Source: WJMT01 sp041686095
GTDB taxonomy: Bacteria; Acidobacteriota; Aminicenantia; Aminicenantales; Aminicenantaceae
DNA length: 64,000 nt
Direction: 5' to 3'
Assembly: GCA_041686095.1 (NCBI GenBank)
Contig: JAWLEN010000001.1
Location: 1-64,000 of the forward strand
In this document: piece after piece, positions 44,472-53,050 of the stretch
Numbering within the stretch: position 1 is the first letter of the stretch
How the letters are laid out: every line of letters begins with the position of its first letter
The notes under the pieces: generated by a model
What the model saw: only the letters and a program-made list of their open reading frames with translations
What the model was told of the DNA's origin: nothing
Database searches by the model: none
Program-made: the position numbers and the translations under genes

Positions 44472-44831
44472 TTAAAACAAGATATGAGTGATTATTTCCC
44501 TTAATTTATCTTCATCCACAGGTTTTGTCATGTATCCGGCAGGGGATAGGATATTTGCTTTTCTTTCTGTATTACTATCTGCAAATCCAGTTAAAAAGAC
44601 CACAGGAATACTATATTCCCTAGAAATAATCTTTGCCGTTTCGATCCCATCTATTTTGCCTTTGAGTCCTATATCCATTATCACTAAATCAAATCTATCC
44701 TTTTTGACCATATTCAGAGCTTCTTCTCCTGCGAAAGCAATCTCAGATTCAATTTCTCCAAAACTAGAAAGAGAGTTTTTCAAATCCAGAGAAACGATAC
44801 CTTCGTCTTCAACAATCAGTACTTTTTTCAT
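44472..44831 (-). CDS. Single-domain CheY-like response regulator
   Basis: A 119-residue receiver domain: acidic residues in VEDEGIV, phospho-acceptor Asp in LVIMDIGLKG, Thr in FLTGFAD and Lys in MTKPVDE. It has no output domain and no kinase alongside. It resembles the receiver at 34053-34457 (shared KIDGI segment after the active Asp), so both may answer to the same hybrid kinase elsewhere. A promoter is seen upstream. Confidence 0.88.
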   Translation of the reverse strand: MKKVLIVEDEGIVSLDLKNSLSSFGEIESEIAFAGEEALNMVKKDRFDLVIMDIGLKGKIDGIETAKIISREYSIPVVFLTGFADSNTERKANILSPAGYMTKPVDEDKLREIITHILF

Positions 44832-44872
44832 GTATTCCAGGATATTTAAATTATGTTTTTATTGCCCCAATC

Positions 44873-44902
44873 ATTATATAACTTCACTAACAATAATGGC
44901 AA
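44873..44902 (-). promoter_or_regulatory. Promoter of the CheY-like gene
   Basis: TTGCCA (44902-44897), an 18-base spacer and TATAAT (44878-44873), giving a leader of roughly 35 bases. Confidence 0.45.
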
Positions 44903-44929
44903 GAAAATAAGTAGATAATGCTGAAACCT

Positions 44930-45403
44930 TTATTCAAATGACTTCACAGCAATGGCTTCTATCTCAACTTTGACGTCTTTGGGAAGACGTGCGACCTGGA
45001 CTGCAGCCCGTGCCGGGTAGGGAGGTTTAAAGAATTCCCCATAAACTTCATTCATTTTAGAAAAATCATCCATGTCCTGTAAAAAAACAGTACACTTAAC
45101 AACATTATCTAAAGAACATCCCGACTTCTCAATAACCGCCTTAAGGTTTTCCAAGGCTAATCGTGTTTGCTCCTCCACTGAACCTTTATTCAATTCTCCT
45201 GTTTCAGGGTTTATGGCAATCTGTCCTGAGGCAAACACAAATCCATTTGCTTCAATTCCCTGTGAATAAGGTCCTATGGCTGCAGGGGCTTTTTTTGTTT
45301 TGATTTCTTTTTTCATTTTAGTTTTTTCTCCTTTACACGAAAATAAAACAGGGCTGGCTAAAGCCGCACACCCTAAGAATATCATGGCTTCTCTTCTTTT
45401 CAT
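44930..45403 (-). CDS. RidA/YjgF-family protein with lipoprotein signal
   Basis: A 157-residue protein. From about residue 36 it is a complete RidA domain: IGPYSQGIEANGFVFASGQI, the active-site Arg in YPARAAVQVA and the terminal VEIEAIAV. RidA destroys reactive enamine or imine intermediates made by PLP dehydratases, normally in the cytoplasm. Here residues 1-23 form an export signal with a twin-arginine-like start (MKRREAMIFLG) and a lipobox cysteine (PVLFSC, Cys23), so it should be membrane-anchored outside the cytoplasm. ATG 45403 has an AGGAG site. Met30 could give a cytoplasmic form. Confidence 0.87.
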   Translation of the reverse strand: MKRREAMIFLGCAALASPVLFSCKGEKTKMKKEIKTKKAPAAIGPYSQGIEANGFVFASGQIAINPETGELNKGSVEEQTRLALENLKAVIEKSGCSLDNVVKCTVFLQDMDDFSKMNEVYGEFFKPPYPARAAVQVARLPKDVKVEIEAIAVKSFE

Positions 45404-45489
45404 TTAAGGTGCTCCTATCGCTAGAAAATCATTCTTGTTCCAAAAGGATCAAATCATTGTCGCCTGATTGCTCTAAATTTAAGATGGAA

Positions 45490-46464
45490 TTAGTATTCTT
45501 CAGAAAACAGAGTGACTTTATTCTTTCCTGATTTTTGACTTGAGTGAGCTAAATTTCGAGCTTCTTCCACCATAGATTCAATGGTGCTTGTTGATTCTGC
45601 CATTACACCTCCCACCGAAATGGTAATATGAATGAGTTTGTCCTCAACTTGAATACTTGATTTTTCAGCAAGCAGTCTTAATTTATTGGCAATAAGATCC
45701 AATTTATGAATATTTACATTACTGAGAATAACTAAAAATGAGTCTTCATCCCATCTTCCTACAAACTCAAAAAAACGTATATTTTTAGAGATAGTTTTTC
45801 CAATCATTTTGATGACTTTGTCCTTAACCACTGTGCCAAAAACATCATTAATGGAATCAATATCATCTAAAATACAAAATAATATACCCACTGGCAAACC
45901 ATATCTTTTCATTTCATCCAGTCTGTAACCTAAATTCATCTTAATATATCTCCGGTTGCCTGTTTCAGTAAGGGGATCGAGCATATTCATATTTTTTAAC
46001 TCTTTAGGAAGGTGCGGCATACTTACTTTGGGAGAGTATTCATGAAAAGTGATGATAGATCCATCCAATGAATCGTTTTTGTTTTTTATGGGAAATACTC
46101 TCATAAATGCCGGTATTCTAAAGCCCTCTTTATGAAGGATATAGGCCTTGTAGTTTCTTATCACTCTGTCTTTAAAGCTTTGGATGACAGGGCACATTTC
46201 CGCACAAATTTCCAGTTTTTCTTCAGCTCCTTGAATAAGTAGATTTTTTTTGCATTTCTGATTAATCATATCTCCGGCTTCATTGCCCGTTAGTTCTTCT
46301 AGAGATCTATTACAAAATAAAATGTTTAAATCTTTATCAATAACACAGGCGGCTTCATAAGCATTATCAAGCAAGTCTATGAACAGATCTTTTCTCCCTC
46401 TGTCGATCATATCTTTTAATTTTTCTTCTGATTTTGTTTTGTTTTTTTGATCTGTTTGATGCAT
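45490..46464 (-). CDS. PAS-GGDEF protein with degenerate active site
   Basis: A 324-residue regulatory protein. A PAS domain (about 30-145) carries several cysteines (CNRSLEEL, KCKK, ICAEMC), possibly a redox or metal sensor. The GGDEF domain (about 160-324) begins with the usual DPLTETGNRRY, and the metal-site aspartates are in ILDDIDSIND. The signature GGDEF is DEDSF (239-243), so cyclic-di-GMP synthesis is doubtful; a GTP- or c-di-GMP-binding role is possible. A near-consensus promoter drives it. It is transcribed away from the XRE-ImmA gene. Confidence 0.86.
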   Translation of the reverse strand: MHQTDQKNKTKSEEKLKDMIDRGRKDLFIDLLDNAYEAACVIDKDLNILFCNRSLEELTGNEAGDMINQKCKKNLLIQGAEEKLEICAEMCPVIQSFKDRVIRNYKAYILHKEGFRIPAFMRVFPIKNKNDSLDGSIITFHEYSPKVSMPHLPKELKNMNMLDPLTETGNRRYIKMNLGYRLDEMKRYGLPVGILFCILDDIDSINDVFGTVVKDKVIKMIGKTISKNIRFFEFVGRWDEDSFLVILSNVNIHKLDLIANKLRLLAEKSSIQVEDKLIHITISVGGVMAESTSTIESMVEEARNLAHSSQKSGKNKVTLFSEEY

Positions 46465-46485
46465 ATTTTTTTCAACCCCAAAAAT

Positions 46486-46514
46486 TTTATATCAAACCAT
46501 ATCTATCTTGTCAA
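46486..46514 (-). promoter_or_regulatory. Promoter of the PAS-GGDEF gene
   Basis: Consensus TTGACA (46514-46509), a 17-base spacer and TATAAA (46491-46486) on the minus strand. Confidence 0.6.
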
Positions 46515-46590
46515 TAAAGTAATAAACTGGCAAAATCCTCACTTTAATTTCCCGGATTATAGAAAAATAAAATCTTTTGCATGAAAATTG

Positions 46591-46619
46591 TTGACAATAA
46601 GATAACTTATGGTTATAAA
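46591..46619 (+). promoter_or_regulatory. Promoter and possible operator of XRE-ImmA gene
   Basis: Consensus TTGACA (46591-46596), a 17-base spacer and TATAAA (46614-46619). The spacer and -10 box contain the dyad ATAAC-TTATG-GTTAT (46602-46616). A helix-turn-helix protein bound there would block RNA polymerase, so self-repression by the downstream gene is likely. Confidence 0.55.
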
Positions 46620-46639
46620 AAAATCAATCGGGGATTTAA

Positions 46640-47671
46640 ATGAAAAAAAAATTGGGAATTAAAATCAGGAAAGTTAGAGAGTCTCTTCAGCTCACTCAAG
46701 AGCAAGTCTCAAAAGGAACCGGACTTTCCAGTGAATTCATATCTTTAATAGAGAAAGGGAAAAGATATCCCAGTATCCAGTCTATTGAAAAAATATCAAA
46801 CTACTTAAACAAAAATATATCCTATTTTTTTGAAGAAGAAACAGATCCCTTCAAAAGAATAATGAAAGATAAAGGGATTACAAGAAGCACTAAATCCGAG
46901 CTTAGAACTTTTAAAAAATACTGTGATGAATATTTGCACATGGAAAAAATTTTAGGAAACTCATTGGAAGAAGCCCCGCTTTATTCAAGTCCTTTGCCTG
47001 AAATAATGGCGGCTGAAGAAAGAAAAAGACTTGGTTTGGGAACTCAATCTGTAAAAAATATATTCACTTTGCTTGAGTTTAACGGTCTGCGTATTCTGAG
47101 ACAATCCATGAAAACAAACCTAAAAATAGCAGGAGCCTTTGTCTATTTTAAAAACCAACAAGCTGGATTTGCTTTGATAAACACCAATCAGAGTTATGCC
47201 AAGCAGATCATCACAGCAGCTCATGAATACTGCCATTATCTTAAAGACAGGGAATTCATTTCGCTCATAGATAACACCGATATTTTTGTTGACGAATACC
47301 TGCCTTTATATCCTTCCAGAGAAAAATTCGCCCATTTGTTTTCTCTTCATTTTTTAATTTCCGAGGAGCAGATCAATTCTTTCATGAATAAAGAGTTTCA
47401 CAAAAAAGATAAGAAAATAGAGAATATAATTATACTGAAAAGATATCTTGAAATGCCTATGGAAATTGTCCTAAAAACTCTGCTTAGGATGAAACACATA
47501 TCCTCATCTGAATATAATGAATACAGCAAACAAAGATATTTGGAGTATGAAAAATCATTATTCGGATATGTGAAGGCAGAGACAGCTCCTTACAAAAAAA
47601 GAACAAAAACAATACCGTCAGATAGATATAAAACTCTTGCTGTCCAAGCTTATAAAGACCAAAAATTTTAA
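46640..47671 (+). CDS. XRE-type regulator fused to ImmA/IrrE peptidase
   Basis: A 343-residue protein. Residues 7-62 form a helix-turn-helix of the XRE type (VRESLQLTQEQVSKGTGLSS, EFISLIEKGKRYPS). The C-terminal half is a COG2856 zinc peptidase with HEYCH at 195-199. Such fusions act as self-cleaving or stress-triggered repressors in mobile elements and stress responses. It has its own promoter with an inverted repeat. No toxin, integrase or phage gene is adjacent, so the target is unknown. Confidence 0.9.
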   Translation: MKKKLGIKIRKVRESLQLTQEQVSKGTGLSSEFISLIEKGKRYPSIQSIEKISNYLNKNISYFFEEETDPFKRIMKDKGITRSTKSELRTFKKYCDEYLHMEKILGNSLEEAPLYSSPLPEIMAAEERKRLGLGTQSVKNIFTLLEFNGLRILRQSMKTNLKIAGAFVYFKNQQAGFALINTNQSYAKQIITAAHEYCHYLKDREFISLIDNTDIFVDEYLPLYPSREKFAHLFSLHFLISEEQINSFMNKEFHKKDKKIENIIILKRYLEMPMEIVLKTLLRMKHISSSEYNEYSKQRYLEYEKSLFGYVKAETAPYKKRTKTIPSDRYKTLAVQAYKDQKF

Positions 47672-47677
47672 GTAGAC

Positions 47678-47936
47678 TAACCTGGATTATTCACGAGTCG
47701 AGGTTGTTGCAGATGCAAGGCACAGGGCGTGAAGACGTGGTCCTTCACTTCGAATGCCCTGTAACGAAGCAGATGCAGCAAGATCGGCTCGCCTCAAAGG
47801 TAAAAAAATGGCGATTAAAATGAAATACCTAAACAGGAAAATATTTCCAATCGTCATTTTTGAAAAAACTTTGTATATCGCTGAAAACAAATTGATAATA
47901 AAAACATCGCCATTTTTTTATGGATAGGTCAGGCTA
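47678..47936. repeat. AACCTG-family modular element, copy B
   Basis: An element of 259 bases, opposite in orientation to copy A. The left end is TAACCTGGATTATTCACGAG and the right end is ATGGATAGGTCAGGCTA. It holds the central module (GCAGATGCAAGGCACAGGG...GCAGATGC) bounded by CGAGTCGA (47694-47701) and TCGGCTCG (47784-47791). The IR module is AAAAAAATGGCGAT (47802-47815) with ATCGCCATTTTTTT (47906-47919). The right end supplies the TAG stop of pepD. The open frame across it is spurious. Confidence 0.85.
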
Positions 47937-49388
47937 AGCTAACTCTGCTAACAAGTTGATTAAAAATTTCCAAAACTTTTCAACCGTGCCTATATGAATT
48001 CTTTCGTCAGGTGAATGGGGGTGTTCAATAGTGGGGCCAAAAGATATCATATCCATTCCAGGAAACTTTTCTCCAATGATTCCGCATTCAAGACCCGCGT
48101 GAACAGCAGCCACCTGGGGCTCTTTATCAAAGGTGTCTTTATACACTTTTTTTAAAGTCTTGAGCAGCTCTGATTTAAGATTAGGCTTCCAACCTGGGTA
48201 TCCTTCCTCTCGAGTGATCTCTGCTTGAGCCATATTGACAATGGCGTTGATGGCATCTCTTGTGGCTTCAAGGGCTGATGCGGTAGAGCTTCTGGTGCTG
48301 CATATGATTTGAATTTTATCCTTTTTGGTGTTGACCACAGCAAGATTAGTAGAGGTTTCCACAAGACCCTCTATTTCAGGGTGCATTGAAACAACACCAT
48401 GGGGGACCCCAAAAATAAGATTTATTATTTTATCCTTTGCATCATCAGCAATGGCTTCTCCAAGTTCATCATTGTATTGTTCTAGGGTGTATTTTGCATC
48501 TGGTTCAATGGGCTTGTATTCGCTTTTTATTTCGTTGAATTTGTTCTCAATTATTTCTTTAATCCTATCTTTATCTTCTGATTTGATTCCTAACACTGCC
48601 GCGGATTCTCTGGGTATAGCGTTACGGAGATTGCCTCCTTCTATATGAAACAACTGAAAGGAAATACTCTGAGATACATTCCAAAGTATTCGTGACAACA
48701 GTTTTATGGCATTTCCTCTTCCTAGATTTATATCGATTCCTGAATGACCTCCTTTAAATCCAGACAACTTTAATTCATATATTTCATCACTGGTGTTTTT
48801 TTCTGTTTCAAATGGAAGGAAAATCTGACTGTCAGCCCCTCCAGCACAGCCGATAGTGAATTCACCTTCATCTTCACTATCCAGGTTTAGAAGCCTTTTT
48901 CCTTTTAGAAATCCCTCTGGAATCTGAGAAGCTCCAGTCAAACCGGTCTCTTCTTCTACAGTAAATAAAAATTCTAAAGGAGGGTGCTTGATATCATCAT
49001 TTTCCATAATTGCTAAAGCAGCACATCCTCCGATCCCATTGTCAGCTCCAAGAGTGGTTCCTTTTGCCTTCACCCACTCTCCATCTATTTGTGTTTTTAT
49101 AGCGTCTTTTTTGAAATCATGTTCCACATCTGAATTCTTTTCACACACCATATCCAAGTGACCCTGGAGTATCACTCCTACAGAATCTTCACTTCCTCTA
49201 GACGCTTTCTTAGAAACAACAACGTTTCCTACATCATCTCTTTTATAATCAAGATTAAGGCGTTTTGCCACTGATATAATATAATCTCCAATAGCTTTTT
49301 CATTTCCTGAACAATGCGGGATCTTTAGAAATTCTTGAAAATGTTTCCATAAAATCGGGGGCGCCAAATCAGTTAAATCTTTAGCCAT
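47934..49388 (-). CDS. pepD: Aminoacyl-histidine dipeptidase (M20)
   Basis: A 484-residue M20C cytoplasmic zinc dipeptidase that splits Xaa-His and other dipeptides. Metal motifs: LQGHLDMVCEKN (His, Asp), GTTLGADNGIGG (bridging Asp), VEEETGLTGA (catalytic Glu pair) and AVHAGLECGII. A lid domain lies between about 205 and 395. GGAGG precedes the ATG. Its stop codon TAG (47936-47934) lies within the terminal repeat of element copy B. Confidence 0.93.
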   Translation of the reverse strand: MAKDLTDLAPPILWKHFQEFLKIPHCSGNEKAIGDYIISVAKRLNLDYKRDDVGNVVVSKKASRGSEDSVGVILQGHLDMVCEKNSDVEHDFKKDAIKTQIDGEWVKAKGTTLGADNGIGGCAALAIMENDDIKHPPLEFLFTVEEETGLTGASQIPEGFLKGKRLLNLDSEDEGEFTIGCAGGADSQIFLPFETEKNTSDEIYELKLSGFKGGHSGIDINLGRGNAIKLLSRILWNVSQSISFQLFHIEGGNLRNAIPRESAAVLGIKSEDKDRIKEIIENKFNEIKSEYKPIEPDAKYTLEQYNDELGEAIADDAKDKIINLIFGVPHGVVSMHPEIEGLVETSTNLAVVNTKKDKIQIICSTRSSTASALEATRDAINAIVNMAQAEITREEGYPGWKPNLKSELLKTLKKVYKDTFDKEPQVAAVHAGLECGIIGEKFPGMDMISFGPTIEHPHSPDERIHIGTVEKFWKFLINLLAELA

Positions 49389-49438
49389 TTATATCCTCCA
49401 ATATTTTTTATTTATATATCATTTTAATCATGGCATAA

Positions 49439-49558
49439 ATAAATCAGATAAGCAAGGAAAAATCATCCATAGACAAAGCTCTAGAGCAGGCTGATTTTTT
49501 TAATTCAGATACTTATAGAAAAATGATGGATAGTCCCACTTATCTATCCAACCGCTAA
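49439..49558 (+). pseudogene. Coding-like remnant, 39 codons without start
   Basis: Between pepD and the macro gene a stop-free + strand frame reads ISKEKSSIDKALEQADFF, then NSDTYRKMMDSPTYLSNR and a stop. The amino acid mix looks like real protein, but a stop precedes it at 49436-49438 and no start codon occurs before the MM near the end. It is possibly the tail of a lost gene. No family is recognised. The rest of the 204-base gap is AT-rich and featureless. Confidence 0.25.
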
Positions 49559-49592
49559 CATTAATATAGAGTGATTTTTTCTATTAAAATAA

Positions 49593-50129
49593 CTATTTTT
49601 CAATATTATCTAACGTTCCTTCAAAAACAGAGAAAGATTTATCTCCGTATAAACACAAAATGATCTCTTTTGGATATTCATGTTTTTTCAGGAAATCCAA
49701 ACATGTTTTTATCATGATCTCACTGCACCGTTTTATGGGAAATCTAAAAATCCCAGCACTTATGGCAGGAAAGGCAATATTTTTTAATTTTTTCTTTTCA
49801 GCTATTTCCAGGCTGTTGCGAGTGGCTTTCCTCAGCTTTTCGTCTTCATTTCCTTCACCATATACAGGGCCGGCAGCATGGATAACATATTTGGCTTTGA
49901 GTTTTCCAGCACCTGTAATGACGGCTTCACCCACCTCAATGGGGCCAATTGAATTGCATTCTTCTTGAATGGAAGGCCCCCCAAAACTGCGAATAGCTCC
50001 AGCCACTCCTCCCCCAAGTATTAATGACTTATTAGCTGCATTGACTACCGCCTCTGCATCAACTAAAGCAATGTTTCCTTCAATCAACTTGAGTGCTTTT
50101 TGTCCTTTTCTCCATTCTTTCATTCCCAT
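49593..50129 (-). CDS. Macro domain ADP-ribose hydrolase
   Basis: A 178-residue stand-alone macro domain. The ADP-ribose pocket shows IVNAANKSLILGGGVAGAI-type sequence (VDAEAVVNAANKSL, then LGGGVAGAIRSFGG) and PAISAGIFRFPIKRC. It belongs with the MacroD/YmdB group that removes ADP-ribose from proteins or hydrolyses O-acetyl-ADP-ribose. GGGGAGATGG precedes the ATG. It is the sole gene of its unit or follows the M16 pair. Confidence 0.9.
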   Translation of the reverse strand: MGMKEWRKGQKALKLIEGNIALVDAEAVVNAANKSLILGGGVAGAIRSFGGPSIQEECNSIGPIEVGEAVITGAGKLKAKYVIHAAGPVYGEGNEDEKLRKATRNSLEIAEKKKLKNIAFPAISAGIFRFPIKRCSEIMIKTCLDFLKKHEYPKEIILCLYGDKSFSVFEGTLDNIEK

Positions 50130-50169
50130 CTCCCCACAGAAAAATTTTTTATTATTATATCAGATTATT

Positions 50170-51651
50170 CTATAACTGCGAATTATTTTGTGCCTCTTTT
50201 TTTAATTTATATTGGAATACACCTTCATTGTTATAGATCTCTACTTCTTCAAATTCTTTGATATAATCCAAAACAACATCTTTGTCTCCGACCACCACAA
50301 CCACAGGGTTTAAGAAATTAACATTCTGGAAAGTATTAAATACAGAATTTGAGTTAATATACATGATATTTTCGTAATAATTTCCCCAGTAAATTTCTTT
50401 CATATCTAAGGCAACCATTTCCGATATCCTTAATGAAAAATCACTGTGTTCTGAAATTTTAACGGGAAAATGACCAATCAAATAGGATTTTGCCTGCTCG
50501 ATCTCATGATTGGGTATTTTATTCTCAATCAAACTTCTTATTTCTTTTAATATCTCTTTGATAGAAGGATACAAATATTCTGTTTTTACTTTAGCCTTGA
50601 CATAAAACAATTCACAATTTTTAAATAGTTCTATATTGCTGAATGCCCAATAAGCATAACCTTTTGTTTCTCGAAGATTCATAAAAAGTCTGCTTATATG
50701 AGATCCTCCTAGTATTTGATTGAACACCAAGTATGAGAAATGGTCCTCAGTGTCTTTGTGAGGAAGGATATTCCCAATAAAAATGATGGCTTCTTCTGTA
50801 TTAGAAACATCGGTGAAGCAAATCTTTGGCTTTGTTATTGCAGGAGGAGGATTGATATGATAAGTTTCGAGCGATTTTTTTTGCCATAAACTGAGATGCT
50901 GTTCAGTAATACTTACAGCCTGGGAAGGGGAAATATCACCAATAATCAAAAGCTTTGCATTATTAGGCCTGTAAAACTTATCAAAAAATGTTAACAAGTC
51001 TTTTCTTGTTAATCTCTTTATAACACCACTATTAAACACATATTTTTCATAAGGGTGGTTATTGAAAATAATTTGAAAGAGCAGTTTTCTCCCTAAATGT
51101 TCTGGATTCGTATTTCTTATAATCTCATAAAACATATCTCTTTTGACATTATTGACTTCATTTTTTGAGAAATCAGGTTGAGTCAGCAAATCACTCAAAA
51201 GCTTAACTGCTTCACTCAAGTAATCTTTGAGAAAAGTGATTGAAAATAAAGAATAATCAGGATAGGTTCTTACAGAAACGTCTCCTCCAATGAATTCGAT
51301 TTGTTCTTGCACTTGGGAAGATGATAAGCCCACCGCTCCTTTAAAAAGCATGTTGGCTGTAAAACTAGCTAAACCTGGAAGGTGGTCCGGAGACAAGCTT
51401 TCTCCAGTCATAATGATTAAATGCATATCAATATAAGGCTGTTGTTTTGGAACCACTGAAATTTGCAGTCCGTTCGATAAGGTAGAGGTCTCAATGGCAG
51501 GCATATTTAAATCAGGTAAAGGATAGGGAAGCGGAGGCGATTTCCGGAATTTTTCCTGGGCTTCCACAGGAGATGTCAAAAATAAAAAAACAAAAAGAAC
51601 AAGTAAAATTGGCAGATTAAAAGATTTGCTTTTTCTTTTTTTTATCTTCAT
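50170..51651 (-). CDS. Secreted M16-like protein without zinc motif
   Basis: A 493-residue protein with a signal peptide (ILLVLFVFLFLTSPVEAQ). Pitrilysin-fold landmarks are present (TSTLSNGLQISVVPKQ, FYRPNNAKLLIIGD, LGGSHISRLFMNLRETKGYAY). At the HXXEH position it reads SFTAN (residues 96-100), so it has no zinc ligands. The YxR-like LRETKGYAY stretch, part of the substrate-binding site in catalytic partners, is retained. Its ATG overlaps the stop of the other M16-like gene by four bases. Confidence 0.86.
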   Translation of the reverse strand: MKIKKRKSKSFNLPILLVLFVFLFLTSPVEAQEKFRKSPPLPYPLPDLNMPAIETSTLSNGLQISVVPKQQPYIDMHLIIMTGESLSPDHLPGLASFTANMLFKGAVGLSSSQVQEQIEFIGGDVSVRTYPDYSLFSITFLKDYLSEAVKLLSDLLTQPDFSKNEVNNVKRDMFYEIIRNTNPEHLGRKLLFQIIFNNHPYEKYVFNSGVIKRLTRKDLLTFFDKFYRPNNAKLLIIGDISPSQAVSITEQHLSLWQKKSLETYHINPPPAITKPKICFTDVSNTEEAIIFIGNILPHKDTEDHFSYLVFNQILGGSHISRLFMNLRETKGYAYWAFSNIELFKNCELFYVKAKVKTEYLYPSIKEILKEIRSLIENKIPNHEIEQAKSYLIGHFPVKISEHSDFSLRISEMVALDMKEIYWGNYYENIMYINSNSVFNTFQNVNFLNPVVVVVGDKDVVLDYIKEFEEVEIYNNEGVFQYKLKKEAQNNSQL

Positions 51652-52982
51652 TTGGATTTAATCTCTATTAGAACATTATTTTCTGTAAAATATCTATTCA
51701 TGATCCCAACAATTTCCGAGGCACTCACATTTAAATACTTATCTAATTCTCCTCCTAAGTCCCGGATATCAATTTTAGATAAGTAATTCCTAATCAGAAA
51801 CAAAGCTCTTTTTTCAGGAGAATAGTAGTTATCTATATAATCTGCCTTGAATATATTTTTCACCTTATTTAGTTCCCTGTTTGAAATCAAAGAAGACTTT
51901 AACTTATTAATTTCTGATAACAAAGATTTCTTTGCGATTTCTTTGGTAGCCTCATTATTAGAAAGAACAAAAAATTTAAATACAGCTAAGTCTATTCTTT
52001 TTTCTATTCCCCCGTTAAGCATGAGAGCAAGTTTGTTTCTTTCAATCAATCTTTTGTAAAGACGAGAACTCTCTCCATGAAGCAATAAATAATCGATCAT
52101 AGTCATAATGTAAAAATCATTAGAATATGGAGAATCAAGCCTATAGCCCAATCTAAATCCCGGAGTTGAAACATTTTTATTTATGATTATTTTTTCATGC
52201 TTTTCCTGTTTGAAATCTCCCTTAAAAGATGGAGCCAAAGGTATATTTTTAGATGGATCTATAGTATGGAAGTATCTTTTTATTAAACGGAGTGTTTTTT
52301 CTTGGTCGATATCTCCAGTAATACACAGAACCGCATTGTTAGGCTTATAAAAAGTGTTATAAAAATCCCTCACATCTTTTAGAGTGATGCTTTTTAAATC
52401 CTCTTCATTTCCCAAAATGAGATGGTTGTAAGGAAATTCAGGGTAAAGCAATCGGTCAAATTCCTGCAAACTCTTCAGAAAAAGATCTTCCTTTTTTTGA
52501 GTTCTTATCATTTCCATGAGCAAATTTTTGGTCTCCTCAACATTTGCATAATTTAAATTCAGAGAATTCATCCTATCTGATTCAAGCCACAATACCAGAG
52601 GAAGCTGGTTAGAAGAAACTGTTTGATAAAAGAGAGTTTTGTCCCAGGATGTAAGGGCGTTAAACTCACCTCCTATCCTTTGGATAAATCTTATGTGCTG
52701 CATAGGGCCCACGTTTCTTGATCCCATAAACATCAGGTTTTCCAATAAGTAGGTCATTCCAGTTTTGCCTTTTTCCTCATAAGCTGAGCCCACTTTATAA
52801 GCACAAGCTACCGTAACCAGAGGGAGAGTGTGGTCTTCAGAAAGAATAATAGTTAATCCATTTTTAAGGCTATATATGGAAAAATGGAAGGGCTCTTGGA
52901 CTTCTATTTGCTTGACTTGCGAAAATCCATTAAATACAAAATTAAGCCCCAAACAAAACAGCACTATTTTTTTTAAATTCAT
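51648..52982 (-). CDS. Secreted M16-like protein, degenerate zinc motif
   Basis: 444 residues with a signal peptide (IVLFCLGLNFVFNGFS). The HXXEH region has become YLLEN (78-82, in TGMTYLLENLMFMGSRNV), retaining only the glutamate. The surrounding sequence still aligns closely with active enzymes. In the usual pairing this N-terminal gene would be catalytic. It therefore forms, with the next gene, a pair with no recognisable active site, unlike the 11213-13938 pair. Confidence 0.86.
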   Translation of the reverse strand: MNLKKIVLFCLGLNFVFNGFSQVKQIEVQEPFHFSIYSLKNGLTIILSEDHTLPLVTVACAYKVGSAYEEKGKTGMTYLLENLMFMGSRNVGPMQHIRFIQRIGGEFNALTSWDKTLFYQTVSSNQLPLVLWLESDRMNSLNLNYANVEETKNLLMEMIRTQKKEDLFLKSLQEFDRLLYPEFPYNHLILGNEEDLKSITLKDVRDFYNTFYKPNNAVLCITGDIDQEKTLRLIKRYFHTIDPSKNIPLAPSFKGDFKQEKHEKIIINKNVSTPGFRLGYRLDSPYSNDFYIMTMIDYLLLHGESSRLYKRLIERNKLALMLNGGIEKRIDLAVFKFFVLSNNEATKEIAKKSLLSEINKLKSSLISNRELNKVKNIFKADYIDNYYSPEKRALFLIRNYLSKIDIRDLGGELDKYLNVSASEIVGIMNRYFTENNVLIEIKSK

Positions 52983-53050
52983 TATTGGTTTAAATAGTTT
53001 TCATTTAATTATCATTAACTATTAAGCATAATATAAGAGCGGATCAAAGT

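Noticed and set aside
44391..44504. Possible 37-codon + strand gene beginning MAAFTAFELIYWHLD
   Set aside because: It has no ribosome site, overlaps the 3' end of the opposite CheY-like gene, and no family is recognised. Too weak to list.
46640..47671. Prophage or integrative element around XRE-ImmA
   Set aside because: No integrase, excisionase, structural or transfer genes lie nearby and the neighbours are ordinary chromosomal genes.
47687..47890. 68-codon minus-strand frame in copy B
   Set aside because: Same reason: an open frame created by the repeat, with no ribosome site and no family.
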